Assembly: GCA_027491035.1 (NCBI GenBank)
Contig: JAIXWZ010000177.1
Location: forward strand, 1 to 34,398
Reading direction: 5' to 3'
From: Comamonadaceae bacterium
GTDB lineage: Bacteria; Pseudomonadota; Gammaproteobacteria; Burkholderiales; Burkholderiaceae_C
DNA: 34,398 nt
Shown here: positions 7,025 to 14,188 of the stretch, piece by piece
Layout of the letters: the number at the start of each line of letters is the position of its first letter
Position numbering within the stretch: the first letter of the stretch is position 1
Position numbers and translations under genes: made by a program
Notes under the pieces: generated by a model
The model's database searches: none
The model's input: only the letters and a program-made list of their open reading frames with translations
What the model was told of the DNA's origin: nothing

Positions 7025-7813
7025 ATGAAGGGGTTTTTTAAGTCAATCGCAGCGGCGCTGGTAGCAACAGCGCTGATGTCGTCCGCCGTGTTCGCTCAAA
7101 CCATTGAGGCGATCCAAAAGCGCGGCAAGATCGTGGTTGGAATGGACCAGACCATTCCGCCATATGGCCTGACCGATGCCAAGCGCGAACCGGCCGGCTA
7201 TGACGCCGACGTTGCCAGGGCGATTGCCAAGGGCTTGGGCGTACAGGTGGAGTTCGTACAGGTCGCAGGTCCGACCCGAATTCCAGCCTTGCTGACCAAC
7301 CAGGTCGACATCGTTGTAGCGACGCTGGGCATGAGTCCCGAGCGCGCCAACCAAGTTTGGTTCAGCATGCCCTACGGTAGCGTAGACGTTGTCTTCGTGA
7401 CCAAGGCAGCCAACAAAATGGCCAACGCCGGCGACACCGCCGGAAAACGTGTCGGCGTGGTTCGCGGAGGCATTCAGGACACTTCGTTCACACCGATCGC
7501 TCCAAAGAACACCACCGTTGTACGTTTTGACGATGATGCAACCGTCGGCCAGGCGCTGCTGGCAGGTCAGGTCGATGCCATCGTCACCGCAAGCCACTGG
7601 GCCGCCGAGTTCATCAAGCGCAATGCGCCGGCCAAACTCGAGGTCAAGTTCACCGTGCGCCAGTCGCCCTACGGCATTGGCGTGCGCAAGGGTGAAATCG
7701 ATGTGCTGCAGTGGATGAACCAGTTTGTCGCCTTCATGAAGATCACCGGCGAGCTCGACCAAATCAGCCGGCGCTGGATCGGCACCGCCTTGCCCAGTTT
7801 GCCGGTTTGGTAA
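7025..7813 (+). CDS. Periplasmic solute-binding protein, family 3 (SBP_bac_3), atypical ligand site
   Basis: 262 residues. A signal peptide is clear: M-K-G-F-F-K then a hydrophobic stretch, with likely cleavage after A-V-F-A (residue 24). The family core follows: I-V-V-G-M-D at the first strand, P-A-G-Y-D-A-D-V-A, the hinge region and G-K-R-V-G-V at the second lobe. In amino-acid receptors of this family (HisJ, LAO, GlnH) a conserved Arg holds the alpha-carboxylate; here it is R107 in S-P-E-R-A. The conserved Asp that holds the alpha-ammonium is replaced: the G-R-I-D-A-A-F-Q-D-E region aligns to G-Q-V-D-A-I-V-T-A-S, giving A189. A ligand with a carboxylate but no alpha-amino group is therefore likely. 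GAAAGGATGAGACC before ATG 7025 gives a ribosome-binding site. Confidence 0.88.
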   Translation: MKGFFKSIAAALVATALMSSAVFAQTIEAIQKRGKIVVGMDQTIPPYGLTDAKREPAGYDADVARAIAKGLGVQVEFVQVAGPTRIPALLTNQVDIVVATLGMSPERANQVWFSMPYGSVDVVFVTKAANKMANAGDTAGKRVGVVRGGIQDTSFTPIAPKNTTVVRFDDDATVGQALLAGQVDAIVTASHWAAEFIKRNAPAKLEVKFTVRQSPYGIGVRKGEIDVLQWMNQFVAFMKITGELDQISRRWIGTALPSLPVW

Positions 7814-7873
7814 CGACACGCCACGCAGCAGGTTAGCCGCCGCTTTGCATGCATCCACTCCAGGAATACGACC

Positions 7874-9046
7874 GTGGAAATTCGCGACATCAAAATCTAC
7901 AGCATTCCAGTCGATTTCCGGACTTGGATCCTGGTCAAGGTCGAGACCAACGAGCCCGGGCTCTTTGGCTGGGGAGAGGCGACGGTCGAGTGGAAGGCGC
8001 GCTCGGTAAGTGCGGCCTTGCTGGAGCTCAGGGAACTGTGTATCGGCGAAGATCCCCAGCGTATTGCACACCTGGTGCGCAAGTTGGTTACGCGCCACTA
8101 CTGGGATCCAGGCGTGATCGGCATGTCGGCCATCAGCGGCATCGAAATGGCTTGCTGGGATATCTTTGGCAAGTCAATCGGGCGGCCGGTGGTCGATCTG
8201 CTCGGCGGCGCTGTGCGCGATCGGGTCCCGGTCTACACCCACCTCGGCTTTGGCGACTCATCCCATGTGTACGAGAAATCGATGACAGCCGATGCGCTTC
8301 AATCGCTGGAACACATCATCGAGCGCGGCTACCACGCGGTCAAGGTGGTCAACGTGCCGTTCCACAATCAGCACGTGTTCGCATCGCGCCGAACGGCCTA
8401 TTTCAGCATGATGGACGAAATTCTCGACGCATGCCACGGACGGATTGATGTGGCCCTTGACGCCCATGGGCGATGCGGATCGATTGGCTCTGCTCAATCG
8501 CTGCTGTCCTTCTTCGCTGGTCGAAACCTGCTGTTTCTCGAGGAAATCCTCCGCCCGGCGCCTGCTGCCACCCTGGCCAGCCTCGCGCGCCAGTTCGACG
8601 TGCGACTGGCGACAGGCGAGCGATTGGTGCAATTGCGTGACTTCGTCGATCTCGGGTGCGAGCGCGCGGTCTCGGTGTTCCAACCCGATATCGCCCATTG
8701 CGGCGGACTGATGGCCGCCTGCCGCGTGGCCACAATCGCTGCGGGCTTCAATATTTCGATCGCACCGCACAACCCTTTGGGCGTGGTCGCCAGCAGTGCG
8801 GGCCTGCACTTTGCGATGGCGACTGAAAATTTCCTGGTCCAGGAAGAAATGAGCGCCCATTTCAACGCGGCCAGAGATTTCATCGAGACGCCCATCCAGT
8901 TCGACTCTGGATACTGGACCATGAAGCCCTGCGTCGGCCTGGGCATCACGGTCGATGAAGCATTCGCGGCCCGACTGCAAGGGCGCAACGAGCCGCTTCT
9001 GACCAGCTCGGCGATCGACCCAGACGGAACTCTGGTTGACTGGTAG
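7874..9046 (+). CDS. Enolase-superfamily acid-sugar dehydratase (galactonate dehydratase-like), copy 1
   Basis: 390 residues, start GTG 7874 with AGGA eight bases upstream; the protein begins M-E-I-R-D-I-K like relatives. The capping domain (1-120) includes G-W-G-E and S-G-I-E-M-A-C-W-D. The barrel has K157 on strand 2, D196 and H198 in D-A-H-G-R (strand 3), L-E-E at 222-224 (strand 4), E249 in T-G-E-R (strand 5), D272 in F-Q-P-D (strand 6), H299 in A-P-H-N (strand 7) and Q-E-E at 323-325 (strand 8). The D-x-H-G-R pattern and the Asp/His dyad are those of the galactonate/mannonate dehydratase branch of the mandelate racemase subgroup, which removes water from an aldonate to give a 2-keto-3-deoxy acid. 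The substrate cannot be named. It follows the transporter by 60 bases and is paralogous to the next gene. Confidence 0.85.
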   Translation: MEIRDIKIYSIPVDFRTWILVKVETNEPGLFGWGEATVEWKARSVSAALLELRELCIGEDPQRIAHLVRKLVTRHYWDPGVIGMSAISGIEMACWDIFGKSIGRPVVDLLGGAVRDRVPVYTHLGFGDSSHVYEKSMTADALQSLEHIIERGYHAVKVVNVPFHNQHVFASRRTAYFSMMDEILDACHGRIDVALDAHGRCGSIGSAQSLLSFFAGRNLLFLEEILRPAPAATLASLARQFDVRLATGERLVQLRDFVDLGCERAVSVFQPDIAHCGGLMAACRVATIAAGFNISIAPHNPLGVVASSAGLHFAMATENFLVQEEMSAHFNAARDFIETPIQFDSGYWTMKPCVGLGITVDEAFAARLQGRNEPLLTSSAIDPDGTLVDW

Positions 9047-9061
9047 ACGAAGGGGCGCATC

Positions 9062-10198
9062 ATGCTCATCACACAAGTTCTAGCTCATTTGCACTCAGGC
9101 GAATTTTCAGACCTGATCTTTGTCGAGATCAGGACCTCAGACCCAGCAGTAGTGGGTTGGGGGGAATGCACACTGCCTGGCAAACCTTACGCTGTTGCGG
9201 GTGCGGTTCGCGATGCAGCCAGGCTTATTGTGGGCATGCCTGTCGATTCCATCCGCAAAGTCTGGGAGACCGTCTACCGCCACAGCTATTGGCGCGGCGG
9301 TGCGATTGAAACCTCAGCCCTTTCTGGGATCGACATCGCACTGTGGGACATTGCCGGCAAGGTGGCACAAAAGCCGGTCCATGCCTTGCTCGGCGGAGCA
9401 GTCCGACAGACGATCAAGGCCTACGCGAACTGCGGGTTGTCGACCGATCCACAGGAGTTGGCCCGGCGCGCGCAAGCAGCGATCGACCAAGGCTTTCAGA
9501 TCGTCAAGTTCTATCCGCTGCCGCCGGTCGTGGCGCTGCCAGAGACTGCTCTGATCGCCAAGGTCTACGACTGCTGTGCAGCAGTGCGCGCCGTGATCGG
9601 ACCAACGCGCGACTTCGCCATTGACCTGCACGGGCGGACACTGCCCCATACGGTGATTGCCCTCGAACATGCGATTCGGGACTTGCGCCCCCTGTGGATT
9701 GAGGAGCCAGTCGCCAGCGAGGACATCGAGGCACTGGAGCGGGTCAGGCGCCACTTCCAGACACCGATTGCGCTGGGCGAGCGCCTTTTTACGCGCTGGC
9801 AATTCAAGCAGGTTCTCGATCGCGGCTTGGTGGACATCATTCAGCCCGATGTCGGCAATGCCGGCGGCCTATCGGAAATGCGAGTTCTGGCTGATATGGC
9901 CGAGTCTCACCATGTGGCCTTTGGGCCGCACAGCCCCAACGGGCTGCTCCACACCTGCGCCTCGTTGCAGTGCGCAGCGATCTCACAGACTTTCGGCGCG
10001 CTCGAATACCGGCCCAGCGCCGTTGACCGGTCGATATTTGACGGAGAGTTGCCGGCTCTCAGTCCAAAGGGAAGCTTCGCCGTGCAAAAGGCCCCGGGCT
10101 TAGGCCTTTGGGTGCAGGCAGGCGAGTTGCATTTTGACGAAGGCCGCGTACCTCGACTGGTCGAGCATGGCCCGGACGGTACGGCGCTGGATTGGTAG
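9062..10198 (+). CDS. Enolase-superfamily acid-sugar dehydratase (galactonate dehydratase-like), copy 2
   Basis: 378 residues from ATG 9062, 15 bases after copy 1. Motifs in order: G-W-G-E (32-35), K149 in I-V-K-F-Y, D188 and H190 in D-L-H-G-R, I-E-E-P (213-216), E240 in L-G-E-R, D263 in I-Q-P-D, H290 in G-P-H-S. All metal ligands and the general acid/base pair are present, so this copy also looks active. Strand-2 residues differ between the copies (K-V-V versus K-F-Y), as do the 20s loop and the C-terminal barrel, so the two enzymes probably act on different diastereomers or on successive/alternative acids rather than being redundant. Galactarate, arabinonate and similar dehydratases are also possible; only the family is certain. 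Confidence 0.85.
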   Translation: MLITQVLAHLHSGEFSDLIFVEIRTSDPAVVGWGECTLPGKPYAVAGAVRDAARLIVGMPVDSIRKVWETVYRHSYWRGGAIETSALSGIDIALWDIAGKVAQKPVHALLGGAVRQTIKAYANCGLSTDPQELARRAQAAIDQGFQIVKFYPLPPVVALPETALIAKVYDCCAAVRAVIGPTRDFAIDLHGRTLPHTVIALEHAIRDLRPLWIEEPVASEDIEALERVRRHFQTPIALGERLFTRWQFKQVLDRGLVDIIQPDVGNAGGLSEMRVLADMAESHHVAFGPHSPNGLLHTCASLQCAAISQTFGALEYRPSAVDRSIFDGELPALSPKGSFAVQKAPGLGLWVQAGELHFDEGRVPRLVEHGPDGTALDW

Positions 10199-10201
10199 CC
10201 C

Positions 10202-11194
10202 ATGACCGCTGGGGTGCTGCCCGTTGTTTATAGCTTTTTTACCGACTCGGGCTCGTTCGACCTCGACGCGCACGAACGGCAGATCGCTTGGGTCCGCAGC
10301 AATGGTGCCGCCGGTGTCACTCTGTTCGGCCTGGCCTCGGAAGGTGCTGCCTTATCGCCAGACGAGCGACTGTTAATCCTGGCCCAAACGTGCAAAAACC
10401 TGACAGCCCAAGAGGCGCTGCTGGTGACTGTCAGACCGGATGACGATATCAGACTTCTGAGCCGGTGCGCGATCGATAACCGCGGGCAAGTGGCGCTCAT
10501 CGTTCAGATCGGGGCAGACGCAGCCGCGTCCCTCCACCAGATCGACAAGCTGGTCGCAGACCCTGGTCTTGCCCGCCGCGTGGACTTGGGTCTGCAACTG
10601 GCCCCCGGGCTCATCGACACCAAGTTTTCCGCAGGTTCACTGACTGCTTACCCGGCATTGCTCGAGCGGTTGAGCTTTCTTAAGGCCGAATACAACAGCA
10701 TCGAACTGTCTGCGCATCTTGCGGCCATTGGTCAGCCTTTGGACTTGCTGGTGGGACGGCATGGGCAAAACCTCATCGAATACCTGCGCATTGGCGCAGT
10801 CGGGGTGATCCCCGGGACCGAAATGACGCTTGCGCTCAAACACATCTTGTACCAGTGGATGGCCGGTCAGCACAGCCAAGCTGTGCAGGTCTACTGTCGC
10901 GCAGCTCCCTATGTCGACTTTGCCATGCAGGACCTCGACACCGTCATCGATGTGGGCCGCGCCATCACGGCCCGCGCACTGGACATGAAGCTTGGGCGAC
11001 GGCGAAGGCCCTCCAATATTGATGCACCGTCTTTTCAACGAGCGATCGAAGCTTGGTGGCCTTACTGGCAAATGATATGCGGGGGTCAGACAGAGCCTGA
11101 ATTTGGCGACCTGCATCGAGCCAGTCTGGCCATTGCATACGCCGGCGTAGACCGAGATCAGACACACCCCAAGGATGGACATGAATCAACTTGA
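10202..11194 (+). CDS. DapA/N-acetylneuraminate lyase superfamily enzyme, probable 2-keto-3-deoxy-sugar-acid dehydratase or aldolase
   Basis: 330 residues; ATG 10202 lies three bases after the previous stop. The fold is recognisable from G-V-L-P-V-V near the start, G-L-A-S-E-G (43-48), and D-L-L-V-G-R-H-G-Q with G-A-V-G-V-I-P-G late in the barrel. The Schiff-base lysine is K161 in F-L-K-A-E, the same number as in E. coli DapA. The usual G-T-T-G-E is G-L-A-S-E here, so the catalytic Thr is lost, and the Tyr of the P-P-Y-Y segment is absent (L-Q-L-A-P at 131-135). K-x-E with G-L-A-S-E is what I recall of AraD-type 2-keto-3-deoxypentonate dehydratases, so a dehydratase is my preferred reading and true dihydrodipicolinate synthase is unlikely. 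It would act on the product of the enolase-type dehydratases. The C-terminus is 30-40 residues longer than in DapA. Confidence 0.8.
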   Translation: MTAGVLPVVYSFFTDSGSFDLDAHERQIAWVRSNGAAGVTLFGLASEGAALSPDERLLILAQTCKNLTAQEALLVTVRPDDDIRLLSRCAIDNRGQVALIVQIGADAAASLHQIDKLVADPGLARRVDLGLQLAPGLIDTKFSAGSLTAYPALLERLSFLKAEYNSIELSAHLAAIGQPLDLLVGRHGQNLIEYLRIGAVGVIPGTEMTLALKHILYQWMAGQHSQAVQVYCRAAPYVDFAMQDLDTVIDVGRAITARALDMKLGRRRRPSNIDAPSFQRAIEAWWPYWQMICGGQTEPEFGDLHRASLAIAYAGVDRDQTHPKDGHEST

Positions 11195-11939
11195 CCTCAA
11201 GGGCCGCCACGCGGTCATTACCGGCGCAGCCACCGGTCTGGGCTATGCGATCGCTCAGCGCATGCTGGAGTCAGGCGCCCGCGTCACACTCTGGGACCGC
11301 GACGCGAAGGCTCTGGGGGCAGCCGTAGACAGCCTGGAGAAATCTTGCTCTGATGCGGTGGTCTCGTGCGTCACCGTCGACGTTGCCCGGCATGAGGAGG
11401 TGGTGGCCGCAACCGAGCAGACCATCGCTTGGGCCAACGTTGACGCTCTGGTTAACAGCGCCGGAGTGACAGGCCCCAATACTCGGCTGTGGGACTACCC
11501 GGTGGACAGCTGGCGCCAGGTGTTTGAGGTCAACGTGCACGGTCTGTTTTATTGCTGCCGCGAAATGTCGGCGCACATGCGGGCTCGCAACCAGGGACGG
11601 ATCGTCAACATCGCATCGGTTGCGGGAAAAGAGGGCAACCCAAACGCCAGCGCCTACAGCGCCAGCAAGGCCGCAGTGATCGGCTTGACCAAATCTTTAG
11701 GCAAGGAGCTTGCTGACACCCACATACGGGTCAACTGCGTCACACCCGCTGCGGTCAAGACCGCCATCTTCGATCAGATGACGCGTGAGCATATTCAATT
11801 CATGCTGGGCAAAATCCCGATGGGTCGCTTCGGTCTGCCGCAAGAGGTGGCCGCCATGGTCGCATGGATGTGCACCGAGGAATGCTCGTTTGCAACAGGC
11901 GCGGTGTTTGACCTGTCCGGCGGCCGATCAACTTATTGA
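11175..11939 (+). CDS. Short-chain dehydrogenase/reductase (SDR), probable sugar or keto-sugar-acid dehydrogenase
   Basis: 254 residues from ATG 11175; ATG 11181 is equally plausible and both overlap the previous gene, by 20 or 14 bases. Classical SDR features: the cofactor motif T-G-A-A-T-G-L-G, an acidic residue D-R-D at the end of strand 2 favouring NAD+ over NADP+, N-S-A-G, the catalytic Ser in N-I-A-S-V-A-G, and Y-S-A-S-K. The end F-D-L-S-G-G-R-S-T-Y resembles SDRs in rhamnose, fucose and related pathways that oxidise sugars or 2-keto-3-deoxy acids. In this operon it could oxidise the free sugar at the entry step or an intermediate after dehydration. No lactonase, aldehyde dehydrogenase or hydrolase is encoded nearby, so the pathway must use enzymes from elsewhere. 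Confidence 0.87.
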   Translation: MDMNQLDLKGRHAVITGAATGLGYAIAQRMLESGARVTLWDRDAKALGAAVDSLEKSCSDAVVSCVTVDVARHEEVVAATEQTIAWANVDALVNSAGVTGPNTRLWDYPVDSWRQVFEVNVHGLFYCCREMSAHMRARNQGRIVNIASVAGKEGNPNASAYSASKAAVIGLTKSLGKELADTHIRVNCVTPAAVKTAIFDQMTREHIQFMLGKIPMGRFGLPQEVAAMVAWMCTEECSFATGAVFDLSGGRSTY

Positions 11940-11985
11940 GACCCCATCTGAGAAGCCGGCCCGAGCACCGCCGCTTTGTGGGGTC
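11940..11985 (+). terminator. Possible weak stem at the end of the catabolic cluster
   Basis: GACCCCA directly after the SDR stop pairs with TGGGGTC at 11979-11985, with a 32-base loop. There is no T-run. It lies between convergent genes and is the only candidate structure there; support is thin. Confidence 0.25.
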
Positions 11986-12016
11986 CAGGTCGACGCAAGA
12001 GCTGCCAGGCCCCACC

Positions 12017-12886
12017 TCATCGCCAGCGCGGATACCAGGCGCCCAAAAGAATCAGGCCGACGCCGAGGACCATCGATGGGGTGATCGCATCGCCGAAGAA
12101 CCAGGCGCCGGCAGCCAGGCCGGTGGCCAGCCGGAAGTAGGTAAAAGGTGCCAGCAGCGAGGGCTGGGCGTGCCGGTAGGCGTCCACATGGGCCCAGCTG
12201 GCCAGCGTGCCGATGACGGCAAAGACGAGCAGGTAGGCGCTGTCGCCAAGCGACAAATCACGCCAATCGAGCCAGGCCTGGACGATGGCACTGAGCAGCA
12301 CCATCAGGGGCATGTAGAACAAAATGGTCTCGGTCGACTCGGTCTTGGTCAGCGACCGGGTCAGCAGCAGCATGACCGCACCGAGCAGGGCGCTGACAAA
12401 GCCAAAAATCACCCGCCAGTCCATCTCTTGCGGCTGCCACAGGCCGGCGGCCACAATCACGCCGACAAAGCCGATGCTGGTGGCCACCACCGCCTGGCGC
12501 GAGACATGTTCCTTGAGCATGGGCCGCATCAGCAGCAGCACAAAAAACTGCGATGAAAACATCAGGGTGGTGGCCAGCGCGATGGGCAAGAGCTGAAAGC
12601 TCTTGTAATAGCACCACCAAGACACCGCCGTGAGCGCGCTGCGCAGCAGATGTGCCCCCGGCCGCGGCGTGGCCAGCAGCGCCAGGGCGCGGCCCTGCAA
12701 GACTCGGCTGATCCAAAAGGCCAGCGCAATTTGTGACAGCGAACGAAACAGCAGCAACTGGCCCACGCTGATGCGATCGGCCATGAGCCGCACCACCACC
12801 GCCTCCAGGGTCGCCAGCACGATGGACAGCAAGAGCAGCAGCACCCCGATGCCATCGCTGGACAGGCGCTGCAAATAAGCCTTCAC
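12017..12886 (-). CDS. EamA/DMT-family inner-membrane transporter
   Basis: 289 residues with about ten predicted membrane helices in two EamA repeats (roughly 15-145 and 160-285), the normal architecture of drug/metabolite transporters such as RhaT-like or amino-acid exporters. The start is GTG at 12886-12884, which overlaps the stop of the upstream enolase-superfamily gene as GTGA, so translation is likely coupled. The pairing suggests that the transporter moves the substrate or product of that enzyme; direction and substrate are unknown. It converges on the SDR gene, with 77 bases between stops. Confidence 0.85.
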   Translation of the reverse strand: MKAYLQRLSSDGIGVLLLLLSIVLATLEAVVVRLMADRISVGQLLLFRSLSQIALAFWISRVLQGRALALLATPRPGAHLLRSALTAVSWWCYYKSFQLLPIALATTLMFSSQFFVLLLMRPMLKEHVSRQAVVATSIGFVGVIVAAGLWQPQEMDWRVIFGFVSALLGAVMLLLTRSLTKTESTETILFYMPLMVLLSAIVQAWLDWRDLSLGDSAYLLVFAVIGTLASWAHVDAYRHAQPSLLAPFTYFRLATGLAAGAWFFGDAITPSMVLGVGLILLGAWYPRWR

Positions 12887-14061
12887 ATCAGAGACGGGGT
12901 GCGATAGAGCAACTGCCCTTTGACCCGGATTTCGGTGTCCACGACGTAGGGCGCCAAGGCGGCGACGTCGACCCTCATGCCCAGACCTGGGGCGTCGGGC
13001 GCAGCAATCTGGCCATGGGCATCGCGCAGCAGGTGCGAGCCGGTAATCGCCAGGGCCAGTGGCTTGGGGCTGCCGGGGTATTCGCAGATCACATGCTCGG
13101 CCAGGCCAGCATAAGGCTGCAGCGACGCACTGAGCGCCAGGTGAGAGGTGAAGGTGTGGTTGACGTAGGTCACGCCGCGCGCCTGCGCATGATCGGCCAC
13201 GGCCTTGGCCGGGCCGATCCCGCCGATGCGGCCGCAGTCGATCTGCACATAGCCGACCGCGCCGTAGTCGATCAGGTGAACTGCCATGTCCAGGTTGTGC
13301 GCGCCCTCCCCGCCGGCCAGCCGCACGCTGCCCGAACGCTCGGACAGCGCCCGGTAGCTGTCGTAGGCGCTGGCCTGGAAGGGCTCTTCAAGCCACAGCG
13401 CGCCGGCTTGCTGCAAGGCCGGCAAGCGCTCGGCCGCACGCTCGACATCGCGGGCAAAAATCTGCCCGACGTCCACCAGCAGCACGCCATCGGACTGCAA
13501 GCCTTCGCGCGCGGCCATGAAGTGTTCGCGGTCGAGCGCCGCGCTGGCCTGCCCGATCGGACCCCAACCGAATTTGGCAGCCCGAAAACCGCTGGCGCGT
13601 GCCTGCCGGGCCCGCTCCAGGGTTTGCGCAGGCGTGTCGCCAAAGAGCACCGAGAAGTAAGGCGTCTTGGGGTGGCTGTGGCGGTAGCCCAGCATCTGCC
13701 AGACCGGCTGCGCGCGCGCCTGGCCCAGCAAGTCCCACAAAGCCATCTCCACGCCCGACCAGGTGTGCGCCGCCTGCAGCAGATCCATGCTCTGGTAGGC
13801 CACCAGGGCTGCGATGCGCTCGATGTCGGCTGGGCCATCGAGGCGCTGTCCCAGCACCGAGGCCGACACCGGCTGGCAGGCGCCGTGCGAGAGCGGGCAG
13901 ACAAATGCGGCTATCGAGGGCAGCGGCGCCGCCTCGCATTCGCCAAAGCCTTCGAACCCGCCGGCCCGCACCCGCACCAACAAGGCATCCTGGCTGCCGT
14001 CGGCTTCGGTGGTGACCAGCGGCATGGACAGGTAGAAGAAATCAACCGATTCGATGCGCAT
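12883..14061 (-). CDS. Enolase-superfamily enzyme (mandelate racemase/muconate lactonizing type), third in window
   Basis: 393 residues; the frame is open further upstream but homology starts at M-R-I-E-S-V (ATG 14061). The active site follows the mandelate racemase subgroup: K163 in A-A-K-F-G-W (strand 2), D197 in L-V-D-V-G (strand 3), L-E-E-P at 224-227 (strand 4), E252 in G-G-E (strand 5), D275 in Q-I-D (strand 6) and H302 in N-H-T-F (strand 7). It lacks the D-x-H-G-R and G-E-R patterns of the two copies at 7874-10198, so it belongs to a different branch and is not a recent duplicate. Racemase, epimerase or dehydratase activity on a hydroxy acid is possible. TAAACT lies eight bases before the ATG without a Shine-Dalgarno. 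It is followed by the coupled EamA gene. Confidence 0.83.
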   Translation of the reverse strand: MRIESVDFFYLSMPLVTTEADGSQDALLVRVRAGGFEGFGECEAAPLPSIAAFVCPLSHGACQPVSASVLGQRLDGPADIERIAALVAYQSMDLLQAAHTWSGVEMALWDLLGQARAQPVWQMLGYRHSHPKTPYFSVLFGDTPAQTLERARQARASGFRAAKFGWGPIGQASAALDREHFMAAREGLQSDGVLLVDVGQIFARDVERAAERLPALQQAGALWLEEPFQASAYDSYRALSERSGSVRLAGGEGAHNLDMAVHLIDYGAVGYVQIDCGRIGGIGPAKAVADHAQARGVTYVNHTFTSHLALSASLQPYAGLAEHVICEYPGSPKPLALAITGSHLLRDAHGQIAAPDAPGLGMRVDVAALAPYVVDTEIRVKGQLLYRTPSLM

Positions 14062-14103
14062 GGCGCCCGAGTTTACGCGGGCGCCATGCTGGGCCGGTGC
14101 AGG

Positions 14104-14109
14104 TATAGT
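14104..14109 (+). promoter_or_regulatory. miaB: Candidate -10 element for miaB
   Basis: TATAGT about 80 bases before the miaB ATG, in the 127-base divergent region shared with the minus-strand enolase-superfamily gene. No clear -35 was found. Confidence 0.35.
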
Positions 14110-14188
14110 CTCGGCTCCCCGCGGCCGATGGCTCCAAGAGCACCGCTCCTGGCCGCGCTCTTTTTCTCTCAGCCTCTGGACAGACACC

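Noticed and set aside
10202..11194. Annotation as dihydrodipicolinate synthase dapA
   Set aside because: The Thr and Tyr of the DHDPS proton relay are missing, and the gene lies in a catabolic cluster.
3567..12016. Direct repeat of the tRNA 3' end as a right attachment site
   Set aside because: No second copy of the T-arm/acceptor sequence was seen on the right side of the catabolic cluster.
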